Source: Liquorilactobacillus sucicola DSM 21376 = JCM 15457 (GTDB lineage: Bacteria > Bacillota > Bacilli > Lactobacillales > Lactobacillaceae). Taken from it: a DNA stretch of 64,000 bases. The stretch covers positions 1 to 64,000 of the forward strand of contig NZ_BALC01000009.1 of NCBI RefSeq assembly GCF_000612445.1. The letters run 5' to 3'. Below are positions 9,252 to 18,306 of this stretch, piece by piece. How positions within the stretch are numbered: the first letter of the stretch is position 1; every line of letters begins with the position of its first letter. A program made the position numbers and the translations under genes. The notes beneath the pieces were generated by a model that had not been told where the DNA came from, did not search any database, and was given only the letters and a program-made list of their open reading frames with translations.

Positions 9252-10445
9252 TTACCTTTTTTCATTGTATAGTTTTTCAACATCCTCTGCAATCATTAAC
9301 TCCTCGTTCGTCGGAATCGTCCAAACCTCAACATTTGAATTCATTGCACTAATCTTAGTTTCCTTTGCTTTGACTTCATTCAGAGCATTATCAATTTTGA
9401 CACCAAATATTCCTAATTTATCGCAAATTAATTTTCTAACACGGGGAATGTTTTCACCAATCCCACCAGTAAATACAATTGCATCCAATTCGCCTAGCTC
9501 TGTAGCATATGCTCCAATGTATTTTACAATGCGATTAACAAAAACTCTAAGCGCAAGATCTGCTCTTTCGTTTTTCTGATGAATTTCCATAATTTCTCTC
9601 ATATCTGAAGATACTCCAGAAATTCCTAAAATGCCTGACTTATTATTTAACATTTTAAGTACACTTTTAGAGTTAACCCCTAATTTCTCTTCAAGATAAA
9701 TTAGCATAGATGGATCGACATCACCCGATCTTGTCTGCATTGCTATCCCAGATACTGGTGAAAAACCCATGCTTGTATCCAAAGACTTGCCATTTTGAAT
9801 AGCACATACCGACGCCCCCGAACCAAGATGTAGAATAATAACTCTTTTATTTTCTTTGTTGCATTCAGTTACTTTTAAGAAGCGCTGTAAAACGTAACGG
9901 TAACTTATTCCGTGTGCTCCAAATTTTTGAACATGAAATTTTTGATAATATTCATACGGTATCGCATAAACAACGTTCTCTTCAGGTATGGTCTGGTGAA
10001 AGCCTGTATCAAAAACTGCAACACTCAACGCATTAGGCAATTCTCTTCTGAAAGCTTTAATTGCCATAATATTAGCAGGGTTGTGCAATGGCGCAAATTC
10101 CACCAAATCTTCCATTTCCTTCAGCACAGTATCATCAATAACTATCGATTTTGCAAAGTGATTTGCGCCATTAACGAAACGATGCCCTACTCCTTTTATC
10201 TCGTCCAGTTTATCAACTATCTTATATTCAGTTAAAATCCCTAAAAGTTTATCGACTGCTTGCTGATGATCTTTTATTGTTAATTCTTCAGAAAAATCAT
10301 CTCTCATCGTTGTAATTGACAGCCGTGCATCCTTAAAACCAATACGCTCAATCTGACCTTTAGCAATAACGTCAGCTCTTGGCATTTGAAATAACTTCCA
10401 TTTTAGTGTGGAGCTGCCTGCATTCACTGCTAAAATTTTAATCAT
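9252..10445 (-). CDS. ackA: acetate kinase
   Basis: A 397-residue acetokinase that interconverts acetyl phosphate plus ADP with acetate plus ATP, the ATP-yielding end of heterolactic and pyruvate metabolism. Visible signatures are VNAGSSTLKWKLF (residues 6-18), GHRFVNGANHF near 85, VFDTGFHQTIP near 145 with the catalytic Asp, HLGSGASVCA near 205 and FTGGIGENIP near 320. Length matches the family. The ATG follows GGAGAGAAAAGAGA. It is preceded by the ytxK-type methyltransferase and the comG operon, the usual order in lactobacilli. Confidence 0.97.
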   Translation of the reverse strand: MIKILAVNAGSSTLKWKLFQMPRADVIAKGQIERIGFKDARLSITTMRDDFSEELTIKDHQQAVDKLLGILTEYKIVDKLDEIKGVGHRFVNGANHFAKSIVIDDTVLKEMEDLVEFAPLHNPANIMAIKAFRRELPNALSVAVFDTGFHQTIPEENVVYAIPYEYYQKFHVQKFGAHGISYRYVLQRFLKVTECNKENKRVIILHLGSGASVCAIQNGKSLDTSMGFSPVSGIAMQTRSGDVDPSMLIYLEEKLGVNSKSVLKMLNNKSGILGISGVSSDMREIMEIHQKNERADLALRVFVNRIVKYIGAYATELGELDAIVFTGGIGENIPRVRKLICDKLGIFGVKIDNALNEVKAKETKISAMNSNVEVWTIPTNEELMIAEDVEKLYNEKR

Positions 10446-10464
10446 TCTCTTTTCTCTCCAATTA

Positions 10465-11474
10465 CTAATCTAAATTTTTATCAGCCCAATTATCAATACG
10501 CTCCAAGAAATGGGCAAATTCTTCTTTATTTTTCAGTGGTGGAAAATCACCGATAAGAACTTGTTCAACTTGCTGGCCTTTACCACCATGCTTTTGCAGC
10601 AGCAAGAGAGCTTTTTCGCTATTTTTATCCACAAAAAGATCCTCTGGCAGATTCAACATTCCTTGAAAATAAGCTTGCTCTTGAATTACATGCAGCAGCC
10701 CCTGTGTCTCTTTTGTTTCAAACAACCCTCGCGGTACAATGAAGAAACCATAACCACCTGGACAAGTTGCAACAATGCCTGTTCGATAAGCAAATGATGC
10801 ACATATGAGTGACCTTTTTTTGCACGTGTCTTGAAATTAACAACCTTTTCATCCAGTGGATAATATCCAACCGGTAAATCGCTCACAACAGCATCTACTT
10901 TGGGGGTTACCAAATTGTCTATCGCGTCTTGGTGGAAGAGCTCAGTCGGAGTTTTTTGTAAACGCGCACTCATACTTGCAATTGACAACAATGTATCGTC
11001 ATTGTCTACCCCATAAAGCTTAACTTCCTTGTAACCGTTTGTCATCATTCTGTAGTAAATCGTGCTTAACAGATTCCCAGTTCCAACACTAATATCCAAA
11101 ATTTTGTAACTTGCATTTTTAATCAGGACTTTTTCCAAAAGATATTCTACTAAAAAACCAATTGTATCAGGTGTCATTTGATGGTTAGCCTGTATCTTAT
11201 CGATTTGGTTAGCTTTCACGAGCGCAAACTGAACAACTTGTCGCAACTCTTCTGGTGCCATGGACATGGCTAACAATTGCTCATAAAGAGCTGTAAGCTG
11301 CTGTCTGACTTCCGCTGATGGCTTTCCATCTTCAACCAAAAGCCGCCCTCCATCTGCAAGATTATCCCCTGTTTCAATTATTGCATCTAAATACGAAACA
11401 GTTAAATCTTTTTGGAGAAGGTCAACAGCTTGCTCAAATTTTTTATAAAATCGTTCTATCTTTTCTAATGTCAA
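10465..11474 (-). pseudogene. class I SAM-dependent methyltransferase (YtxK type), frameshifted
   Basis: The two pieces make a methyltransferase of about 335 residues. Residues 1-110 are the helical N-terminal domain; KILDISVGTGNLLS is the SAM-binding motif I; SDLPVGYYP is the catalytic NPPY-like loop of N6-adenine-type enzymes. After HHLLIEQALLQL the frame is lost near 10758-10763. Adding one C restores LVPGGYGFFIVPRGLFETKE, continuing to the stop at 10465. The TTG start at 11474 follows GAGGTG at 6 bases. B. subtilis ytxK likewise sits beside ackA. The target is unknown. Translation would otherwise stop within the C-terminal domain. Confidence 0.82.
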
Positions 11475-11527
11475 TTAGCACACCTCAAGTATTAAATTAC
11501 TTGTCTTAGTTTAACGATTCTTTCGCG

Positions 11528-11857
11528 TTATTTCAAGTCTGCCACCTTTTGTCGCTGATACTCAAAATCGTATTTCATTAAAGTTTTTAATTCAATAATT
11601 TCTTTGTTATCCATTTTCACCGTAAAATGATCACTCTTTTTTGTGACACTCCCATGATTAAACCACATAACTTCATTGTTGCTAATTCCATTAGCTAAAG
11701 CTAAATTACGCATTGTCCGAGCTATATTATAGTTTTTCATATTTTGATATCCCAGCACTTGCTGGCGGTAATACAGTACTTGAGCACTAAAAACTATTCC
11801 CAAAATACTAGCTACAACTATTCCTGAATATAATAGGTGACCCTGTATTTTCTTCAC
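11528..11857 (-). CDS. comGG: competence pseudopilus protein ComGG-like
   Basis: The last of the seven small comG cistrons: 109 residues with one N-terminal hydrophobic helix (about residues 9-26) and a soluble C-terminal part. Sequence conservation is too low to assign it from motifs alone, so the call rests on position directly after comGF (overlapping by 4 bases), size and topology. In other systems ComGG is a minor pseudopilin needed for the transformation pilus. The conserved prepilin cleavage site is not evident, as is common for ComGG. Confidence 0.65.
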   Translation of the reverse strand: MKKIQGHLLYSGIVVASILGIVFSAQVLYYRQQVLGYQNMKNYNIARTMRNLALANGISNNEVMWFNHGSVTKKSDHFTVKMDNKEIIELKTLMKYDFEYQRQKVADLK

Positions 11858-12315
11858 TCACCCATCTCCTTTTTTGACATGACAATATGGCAAATATAAT
11901 TGTGCCCTTTCATTTGAACTCGCATCGTCAAAGTTGAATCCTCATATTTCGTCGTAAAAGTACTAACCTCGTAGAGTAGCGGCATATAGCCAGCTTCAAT
12001 TCCTGTCATTCTAAGCACATTGTTTTTACAGGATAACCGATAAAATTTGTCCTTAGTTGGACTATAAAACCTTACCATATTTTCACCAGCCACAAATTCT
12101 AACGCTAAGTTGTCAGAGCCGATTAAATCAACGAATTGAGCCCATTCAAAATCATCACTTGATCTTGTTTGCTTTAATGCTATATCCGAACTCTCAAACG
12201 CAACCCCTAATATACTGAACGTCATCGCTGTTATCAGCAATGCACTTATAGTTTCAATCATTGTAAAGGCAGCACTTGTTCTACTTATTTTGAATTTTGA
12301 CTTCAATCGCCCCAT
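11854..12315 (-). CDS. comGF: competence minor pseudopilin ComGF
   Basis: A minor pseudopilin of about 153 residues with a prepilin-like N-terminus: basic MGRLKSKFKISRTSAAF followed by TMIETISALLITAMTF, where the Glu at +5 of the mature helix is kept. The C-terminal half is the ComGF-type soluble domain. The start is uncertain. I used the ATG at 12315, which has no clear ribosome site and overlaps comGE by 35 bases. An ATG at 12360 or TTG at 12387 would extend it further into comGE. Confidence 0.7.
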   Translation of the reverse strand: MGRLKSKFKISRTSAAFTMIETISALLITAMTFSILGVAFESSDIALKQTRSSDDFEWAQFVDLIGSDNLALEFVAGENMVRFYSPTKDKFYRLSCKNNVLRMTGIEAGYMPLLYEVSTFTTKYEDSTLTMRVQMKGHNYICHIVMSKKEMGE

Positions 12316-12568
12316 AACGACTTTTAGCAGATAATTTTTTAGGGGAATGTATTGCCTCATTTTGAGAAAGCACCTTCTCCTTAGCAATCAATATTTTTTT
12401 ACTTTCATTGAATAAATTTTCTGAAGCTTCATATTGAGCCACCATCTCTTTTTTGTTTTGCATAAGAAAACGCTCATTCTCACAAAAAATAACAATCGTC
12501 ACACTAATAGCAAAAAGTCCCACCATCGCTTCTGCCATTGAATAAGCCTTCCTTTTAATGGGTAACAT
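12281..12568 (-). CDS. comGE: competence minor pseudopilin ComGE
   Basis: A 95-residue protein with a short basic leader (MLPIKRK), a prepilin-like junction AYSMAEAMVGLFAISVTIV, and a charged soluble tail. Glu is kept at the position that marks type IV pilin-like helices. It overlaps comGD by 14 bases and sits in the fifth comG position. ComGE in Gram-positive competence systems is a minor pseudopilin acting in pilus initiation at the membrane. Confidence 0.7.
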   Translation of the reverse strand: MLPIKRKAYSMAEAMVGLFAISVTIVIFCENERFLMQNKKEMVAQYEASENLFNESKKILIAKEKVLSQNEAIHSPKKLSAKSRYGAIEVKIQNK

Positions 12569-12974
12569 GATATTTCCCCCAACCTAACTGAACTAATATA
12601 TGATATGGCCTATCCTGCAAAGTTGAATCAACAATAACAGTTCTTCCAGCTATACTTCCTGTTTCATTTATTCTAATTACTTCATAGCGCCTAATAGTCA
12701 TCGTTTGAGGTAATGTAATTACGACTTTATTATTATTTTTTTCACTGAAAATAATTTTTCTGCGTTTAAATTCAATGGTATGTACTTTATCAAATTTCGC
12801 TGAAGAAATTATTTCTTTTGTCCAAGTCTGCTTCAATGACTTCCAAAAAATTCGCTCCTGTAAGCCGTTGAGTGAATTATTGAGTGGTTTAATTGTCAAC
12901 AATAATGTAAAAGCAGTCAACATTAACACCACTATTGTTTCTGCTAAAGAGAAAGCTGATAATTTATTTTTCAT
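12555..12974 (-). CDS. comGD: competence minor pseudopilin ComGD
   Basis: A 139-residue pilin-like protein. The leader MKNKLSA is followed by FSLAETIVVLMLTAFTLLL, a class III signal peptide with cleavage expected before Phe and Glu at +5. The soluble domain contains two beta-rich segments, as in ComGD/GspH-like pseudopilins. It overlaps comGC by 11 bases. Its role is as a minor subunit of the transformation pseudopilus that binds and draws in DNA. Confidence 0.78.
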   Translation of the reverse strand: MKNKLSAFSLAETIVVLMLTAFTLLLTIKPLNNSLNGLQERIFWKSLKQTWTKEIISSAKFDKVHTIEFKRRKIIFSEKNNNKVVITLPQTMTIRRYEVIRINETGSIAGRTVIVDSTLQDRPYHILVQLGWGKYHVTH

Positions 12975-13284
12975 TTTCCGTCTGAACCCTTATTTTCGAC
13001 TTTTTGGCTTCACTATATTGTTTTTCATTCAAATATCCACTACTTCTTAAATCTTCAAGTGTCACGACTTCTTTATCTGTTTCGTTTTGGTAAAGATCAG
13101 CCTGTGTCTGGACGACATCTCCTAAAGCCTGCGTCCCAATCCCTCGTGCATTGTCGCGTTGCTTACCAATATTAGGCAGTATTATCAAAATAAGCAAGCT
13201 TATTATGAACATTACAACTGCCATTTCAATTAATGTGAATGCAGGCCATCTTTCTTTTATCGCTAGGCCGTCAACTTTTTTCAT
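12964..13284 (-). CDS. comGC: competence major pseudopilin ComGC
   Basis: A 106-residue major pseudopilin. The basic leader ends in WPA, and mature FTLIEMAVVMFIISLLILIILP is the best-conserved part, with the invariant Glu at +5. The soluble tail is short and charged, as in lactobacillar ComGC. ComGC polymerises into the transformation pilus after cleavage by the prepilin peptidase ComC, which is not in this window. It overlaps comGB by 4 bases. Confidence 0.9.
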   Translation of the reverse strand: MKKVDGLAIKERWPAFTLIEMAVVMFIISLLILIILPNIGKQRDNARGIGTQALGDVVQTQADLYQNETDKEVVTLEDLRSSGYLNEKQYSEAKKSKIRVQTENEK

Positions 13285-14354
13285 TTATATATTCCTCCTA
13301 AATTGTTGTACATTGGCAGTAAGATACTCAAATACATTGAAACTATTATCAAAGCTATTACCAAAAAAAGTAACGGTTGAATACAATTGATAAGTCTGTC
13401 AATTTGTCTTATCAACTTGTCATAGGTTAATTCTGAAAAAAACATTAACTCGGAACTTATCTCAGCAATCGTGTTTCCTTTTCCCAGAAATAAATTCAAT
13501 TCTTGCGGAATAAAAACATATTTTGAAACAAAATAATTTAATTCATTACCATCTGACAGATTTTTATTCAATTCTTTTCCAAACTGAGCAAGCAAAGAGG
13601 TTTCATCAAATTCTGCTAAGAACTTACAAATTTCACGGATATCAAGACCGCTTTTTAAAAGTAAAGCAAAATTAAAAGCTATATAATAATGACAATATTG
13701 CCGATAAACTGCGCCAACAAATGGGATTCGGCAATATAATTCCTGACGAGCCAACAAGGGCTTTTTAGCTAACCAGTGAGCAACTTTAAGGAAACAAGCA
13801 CAAAGAATTATTACCATACCTCCCCCTAACAGCAAATACAAGTAGTTTTGCCATGCTGAGGTATTTAAATTTTGTAAATCCTGAAACTTATCTAATTCGG
13901 GTTTAAGCCAAACCTGAATAGCAATCATTAAAACCCCCAGCATAACCAATAGCATCATGGGATACAGGAGAATAGCTTTTAATTTATCGGTTTGTTGAAC
14001 TTTTCGTTCAAGCGTCCGTCCTAATTGTTTCACGCTATCGCTTAATTTGCCGTGTTTTTCTGCAATATAAATTTGATTGAATGTACTTTCACTAATATAA
14101 GGTTTAAGTGCACTGCTTAGCATCTTTCCTTCAAGTAATTCATGCTGAATATCATCAAAAATCAATTTATGCTCAGGGAAAAATATTAGAATATCTGCTA
14201 GCGCCTGCCTTATCGAAAAACCAGCATTTAATAAATCTGCTAAACTCTGAAAGAATATGGCTTGTTTACGTGCGTTCAAATGTTTTTTTCTATCCTTCAC
14301 TGTATTTTTTAAAGGTTTCTTTTGATATCCAATTATTGTGAAAACACGTTTCAA
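13281..14354 (-). CDS. comGB: competence pseudopilus platform protein ComGB
   Basis: A 357-residue polytopic inner-membrane protein of the PilC/GspF family. It has two tandem cytoplasmic domains: FFQSLADLLNAGFSIRQALADI at about residue 34, and YYIAFNFALLLKSGLDIREI at about 220 as its repeat. Three membrane helices lie around residues 130-150, 175-195 and 325-350. It anchors the ATPase ComGA and assembles ComGC. The start at 14354 is a TTG preceded by GGAGGG, inside the end of comGA, a 65-base overlap that suggests translational coupling. Confidence 0.88.
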   Translation of the reverse strand: MKRVFTIIGYQKKPLKNTVKDRKKHLNARKQAIFFQSLADLLNAGFSIRQALADILIFFPEHKLIFDDIQHELLEGKMLSSALKPYISESTFNQIYIAEKHGKLSDSVKQLGRTLERKVQQTDKLKAILLYPMMLLVMLGVLMIAIQVWLKPELDKFQDLQNLNTSAWQNYLYLLLGGGMVIILCACFLKVAHWLAKKPLLARQELYCRIPFVGAVYRQYCHYYIAFNFALLLKSGLDIREICKFLAEFDETSLLAQFGKELNKNLSDGNELNYFVSKYVFIPQELNLFLGKGNTIAEISSELMFFSELTYDKLIRQIDRLINCIQPLLFLVIALIIVSMYLSILLPMYNNLGGIYK

Positions 14355-15276
14355 GATCTTCCCTCCAACCTATTGTCATTTTTCGTACAGCAGCTGTTTC
14401 CAATTCTTTCCAAGATAATTCCTCAATGCTTATTTTTTCGAATAAAGCCTTGCTTGATCCTGCACTCGTTGGCAGCAACCGTTGATATACAATCAACTGT
14501 AGCGTCTGTTCCAAATCTGTTTTAGAAACACCTAAATCTAACAATCGTCGCACAACACCAAGCGCGTTTTGAGAATGAACAGTACTCAGGATCAAATGCC
14601 CGCTTAAAGCGGCCGTTGTAGCAATTTGTGCTGTTTGTGCATCACGTATCTCACCAATTATAAAAACATCCGGCCGATGCCGTAAAGAAGCCTTAACTAG
14701 CTCTGCATACGACATTTTAGCTCTCTCATTAACCTGAATTTGTAAAAAAGCTGGTTCATAAATTTCAATAGGATCTTCGATGCACATTACTTGTTTCTCG
14801 GCCATAGATCGTGCCAAATGGTACATTGTTGACGTTTTACCTGAACCAACAGGACCAGAAAAAAGTACCAGCCCTTTTTTCTGACATTGTTTTTTTATAT
14901 TTTGCAATCTTTCTGGGAAAAAATATTTTTCATTTGCATCCTTTTCTTGGTAAATCAAACGAACAACTAGCGATTCACGCCCTAAAAAATCCCCAATGCT
15001 AGAAAATCGACCAAAAACTTTTTTACCTTGCTTTTCCTCTAATAAATATGATCCGACTTGCGGCCTTCGATGTTCACTAAGCGCCATATCGGCTTTGAAT
15101 TTCAGATAATTAATTATTTGCAGTCCATATGTCAACGGAATACAAGAAAATTTTTCTACTGTTCCTCTAATGTTTAACTTGATAACATATTCTTCTCCTC
15201 TAGGCAAAAACAAAATATCACTTGCTCTTTTTCTTATTGCTGTTTGCACTAACTTATCCACCTGATCCTTAAACAT
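14290..15276 (-). CDS. comGA: competence pilus assembly ATPase ComGA
   Basis: A 328-residue GspE/PilB-family traffic ATPase that powers pseudopilus assembly at the membrane. GPVGSGKTST near residue 140 is Walker A, CIEDPIEIYEPAF is the Asp box, and VFIIGEIRDAQTAQIA near 200 is Walker B, followed by the His box LSTVHSQNA. The ATG at 15276 follows a GGGGG ribosome site; the upstream in-frame region to 15309 lacks one. The sequence TGCGTATT at 15299-15306 on the minus strand is a poor match (5 of 8) to the streptococcal com box TACGAATA. It leads a seven-gene operon. Confidence 0.92.
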   Translation of the reverse strand: MFKDQVDKLVQTAIRKRASDILFLPRGEEYVIKLNIRGTVEKFSCIPLTYGLQIINYLKFKADMALSEHRRPQVGSYLLEEKQGKKVFGRFSSIGDFLGRESLVVRLIYQEKDANEKYFFPERLQNIKKQCQKKGLVLFSGPVGSGKTSTMYHLARSMAEKQVMCIEDPIEIYEPAFLQIQVNERAKMSYAELVKASLRHRPDVFIIGEIRDAQTAQIATTAALSGHLILSTVHSQNALGVVRRLLDLGVSKTDLEQTLQLIVYQRLLPTSAGSSKALFEKISIEELSWKELETAAVRKMTIGWREDLETCFHNNWISKETFKKYSEG

Positions 15277-15490
15277 GTTTTGTATCCCCCTTGTTAAATA
15301 AATACGCAAGTTGACTGATACAAATATACTAATTGCAAAATTTTTGCTCCTAGTACAACAAATACAATCGTCGCTCTAATTGGAAACTAGTTTCTCCGGA
15401 TATCAACTGCAAATAATTTAAAAGTATGTATTTAGCCGAAATATTTTGGGTGTTTAAAAATATTGTTTTCACTAAAAATTCGAAAAAAAT

Positions 15491-15657
15491 GGAGCTGTGC
15501 CAAAAGTGAAATTTTGGCACAGCCCCTCTTTTATTCCGTATAAACGTGTTCCATAAGCCAAAATTCTCCGTCTAACTTCGAATTACTCATAGCAAAGTAC
15601 TCGCTACGTTCGTAATTTTGAGTTATTACTCAAATTTTCCGACTTATGTCACACTCT
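15491..15657 (-). repeat. dispersed 3'-UTR element, copy A, with terminator hairpin
   Basis: About 167 bases after the ribokinase gene, read in the same (minus) direction. The 3' end is a strong hairpin (GGGGCTGTGCCAAAA pairing with TTTTGGCACAGCTCC, 15491-15526), then seven T, so it also serves as the ribokinase terminator. Upstream of it lie the block CACGTTTATACGGAATAAA and an imperfect palindrome whose outer ends read CATAAG/CTTATG. It is nearly identical to copy B at 26792-26958; I count about nine differences. The rest of the 15277-15745 gap holds no gene. Confidence 0.85.
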
Positions 15658-15745
15658 CTCTGTTTTTATTTTGTATTCAACTCATATATCTTCTATCCAG
15701 CTGCTACTTTAACCGCTAACTCTGAAAAATATTTAAACCGTACTA

Positions 15746-16666
15746 TTATTTAGCCAATATTTCTTTCTCAGTTGGGATTGATGGAATTGCTCCAATTTTT
15801 TGGACCGTAAGTGATGAAGCCTTGGTCGCATAACGAACCGCCTGAGCAATATTAGTGAAATCCGGTGCTAACTTAGCTGCCAAACAGCCGATGAATGTGT
15901 CTCCTGCACCAGTTGTATCGGCAACTTCAACTTTAAAGGCCGCAACAGATTCTTCTTGATCAGCCTCAGTTAAATAATATGCTCCTTCGCTTCCTAACGT
16001 AAGGAGAACATTTTTTGCTCCCTTTGCTTTAAGTTTTTCTGCTGCTCGTCGCTGTGCAGTTTTACTATCCACATGAATATCGGTCAGCATTTCCGCCTCA
16101 ACTTCATTGGGAGTTATCAAATCAGTTAGCTCAAGCAGTTCATCCGGCACTTTTAATGCAGGAGCTGGATTCAAAATTGTCGAAACCCCTGCCTGCCGTG
16201 CAATCTCAAAAGCCTCTATTATTCTTGGAATTGGAACTTCAAACTGTGCTACAACAACATCGGCACCCTCAATCAATTGACGTGCGTTTTCAACATCTTC
16301 TTTTTGAATAAAGGCATTGGCACCACTATTAACCAAAATACTATTTTCTCCCGATTGCTGCAGCAGGATGTATGCCTGTCCAGTAGGTTTATCCGCATCA
16401 ATTTTTACATGTTCACTATTAACATCGTTTTCTTGCAACAAAGACAGCATTTGCTTGCCATATTGATCAGCACCAACCCGTCCAATAAAATGCACATCCG
16501 CACTGCTACGTGCCGCTGCAATCGCCTGATTAGCGCCTTTTCCACCACCAGCAGTTTCAAAACCTTGTAACTTCATCGTTTCTCCAGGCTTAGGAAGCCT
16601 TGCAAGTTGCAAAATAATATCGACATTAATGCTACCTAAAATAACAACCCTTTTTCTTTTCTTCAT
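15746..16666 (-). CDS. rbsK: ribokinase-family sugar kinase
   Basis: A 306-residue PfkB-family kinase, most like ribokinase (ribose plus ATP to ribose 5-phosphate). GSINVDI near the N-terminus and GGGKGANQA near residue 41 form the sugar-binding region, and DTTGAGDTFIG near 255 carries the catalytic Asp and anion hole. I chose the ATG at 16666; reading from 16726 would add 20 mostly basic residues without a better ribosome site. No ribose transporter or RbsD is adjacent, so it may also serve nucleoside-derived ribose. Its mRNA ends in repeat copy A. Confidence 0.85.
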   Translation of the reverse strand: MKKRKRVVILGSINVDIILQLARLPKPGETMKLQGFETAGGGKGANQAIAAARSSADVHFIGRVGADQYGKQMLSLLQENDVNSEHVKIDADKPTGQAYILLQQSGENSILVNSGANAFIQKEDVENARQLIEGADVVVAQFEVPIPRIIEAFEIARQAGVSTILNPAPALKVPDELLELTDLITPNEVEAEMLTDIHVDSKTAQRRAAEKLKAKGAKNVLLTLGSEGAYYLTEADQEESVAAFKVEVADTTGAGDTFIGCLAAKLAPDFTNIAQAVRYATKASSLTVQKIGAIPSIPTEKEILAK

Positions 16667-16751
16667 CTTCCTTCTTTCCTTCCTTCTCTTTTTGTTAACC
16701 CTATCACAAATACAATATCTGCTCAATTATTTTAACATCCCCCAGACAAAC

Positions 16752-16790
16752 AAAAAGAGGGCTAGAACAAATGTAAAATGTCCTGCTCTC
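16752..16790 (-). terminator. terminator after yebC
   Basis: On the minus strand GAGAGCAGGACA and TGTTCTAGCCCTC pair with small bulges and are followed by TTTTTG. It lies 42 bases beyond the YebC stop. Confidence 0.6.
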
Positions 16791-16831
16791 CCATTTAATG
16801 TTTTTCTTAAATGTTAAATTTTAACTAAAAA

Positions 16832-17560
16832 CTATTCTTCTGGAAGATCTCCAGCGTGATACACCGCAGAAACATCATCTTCATCTTCCAAACGATCAAT
16901 CATTTTTTCGAATTGTTCAACCTTGTCCTCAGGAACAGGCACATAATTTTGTGGGACCATGGTCAGTTCTGCTGTATCAAGATCATACTTTTTTTGCAAT
17001 TGGTCACGAACCGCTGTGAAATCCTTAGGATCAGTATAGATTTCAAAAACATCATCTGAAGTCTGCAAATCTTCAGCGCCTGCATTGATTACATCTTCAA
17101 ACATCTGATCCTCATCTACATCAAGGTCTTCGCGTACAATCGCGATGTATCCTTGGCGATCAAACATAAAACTAACTGAGCCAGACTCACCTAAGTTCCC
17201 GCCATTACGTGTAAAATCAGCACGAACAGCAGACGCGGTACGGTTGCGATTATCTGTCAGTGCATGGACCAGCACTGCAACGCCACCTGGGCCGTAACCT
17301 TCATACGTAATTTCTTCATAATTAGCGCCATCAGCTCCAGTAGACTTATCAATCGCACGTTTGATATTATCTTTAGGCATGTTCGCCGCACGTGCTTTAT
17401 CAATCATTAAACGAAGTTGTGGGTTAGAATCCGGATCAGGACCACCACTCTTTGCAGCCATATAGATCTCTCGTGATAATTTTTGGAAAACTTTTCCACG
17501 TTTAGCATCTTGGGCATTTTTGCGGCCTTGGATGTTATTCCATTTAGAATGTCCTGACAT
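16832..17560 (-). CDS. YebC/PmpR family protein (translation factor/regulator)
   Basis: A 242-residue cytoplasmic protein with the hallmark N-terminus [20 protein letters not shown] and [13 protein letters not shown]. The middle contains [24 protein letters not shown] and [15 protein letters not shown], and the C-terminus is acidic ([19 protein letters not shown]). The family was long annotated as transcriptional regulators (PmpR). More recent work links YebC proteins to relief of ribosome stalling at proline-rich stretches. Length is normal. It is a single gene with its own terminator. Confidence 0.95.
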   Translation of the reverse strand: MSGHSKWNNIQGRKNAQDAKRGKVFQKLSREIYMAAKSGGPDPDSNPQLRLMIDKARAANMPKDNIKRAIDKSTGADGANYEEITYEGYGPGGVAVLVHALTDNRNRTASAVRADFTRNGGNLGESGSVSFMFDRQGYIAIVREDLDVDEDQMFEDVINAGAEDLQTSDDVFEIYTDPKDFTAVRDQLQKKYDLDTAELTMVPQNYVPVPEDKVEQFEKMIDRLEDEDDVSAVYHAGDLPEE

Positions 17561-17656
17561 TTCTAATACCTCTTTCCGATAATTTCTTGAAAATTGACGT
17601 TACAGACAATCTCCATAGTACCAAATCATTAAGCTTAACGCAACAACTTATAAAAG

Positions 17657-18157
17657 CTAACTTCTCTTTTTTCTCCTCAAAGAAAAAAGAATAACACAGC
17701 CAACACCAACCAAGGCTCCCAACCCATCTAAAACCACATCCTGAAATAAGGGCGTTCTATCCCCTGTAAGCATCTGATGAAATTCATCAAGGGCAGCATA
17801 ACCAATCGCGGATAGGGAACTAACAATGACAGTTAACAGCCTACTATTAAGCCTCGGGCTCAAACCGGCTGCTAAAAAAGCCCCCAATCCTAAATAAATC
17901 GAAAAATGTGCACCTTTCCTAATAAAAAATTCAAGGAACTTAAAATATCCCATTTGACTGATACTAACTGTTTCATTGGCGTATTGAAACGATAAGCCGC
18001 TCAATAATTGCTCAAACGGTTTATTTGTAAGATATTTTTCCAAAAAAGGAACCGATGTCTGCTGCTGGTATGTCATTGAAGAACTAATGAATAAAACAAC
18101 TCCAATCAACAATGCTAGCAAAAGATAGGTATTCGGACTCGGTTTATTAATACGCAA
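17657..18157 (-). CDS. VanZ family membrane protein
   Basis: A small membrane protein with four predicted helices and the VanZ-type features GAHFSIYLGLGAFLAAG in the middle and ALDEFHQMLTGDRTPLFQDVVLDGLGA near the end, including the conserved EFHQ and D-x-x-L-D. VanZ-like proteins are widespread in Firmicutes and their normal role is unclear. I placed the start at a TTG (18157, 166 residues) because GAGGTG lies six bases upstream. The ATG at 18217 has no ribosome site but stays possible. Confidence 0.82.
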   Translation of the reverse strand: MRINKPSPNTYLLLALLIGVVLFISSSMTYQQQTSVPFLEKYLTNKPFEQLLSGLSFQYANETVSISQMGYFKFLEFFIRKGAHFSIYLGLGAFLAAGLSPRLNSRLLTVIVSSLSAIGYAALDEFHQMLTGDRTPLFQDVVLDGLGALVGVGCVILFSLRRKKRS

Positions 18158-18306
18158 CGCAAACACCTCAGACCCATTCTCCCTAAAAAATCCAAAAGAG
18201 AAAATGCTAATTTTCATTTTTTACAAAAAATGCACTGTCACTTTTCCTAATCGAAAGATAACAGCACTATCAAACCTACTCATGTTTCAGCATACCCAAA
18301 ATTAAG

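Noticed and set aside
15299-15306. Com-box-like sequence upstream of comGA
   Set aside because: Only five of eight positions agree with TACGAATA, too weak to list as a site.
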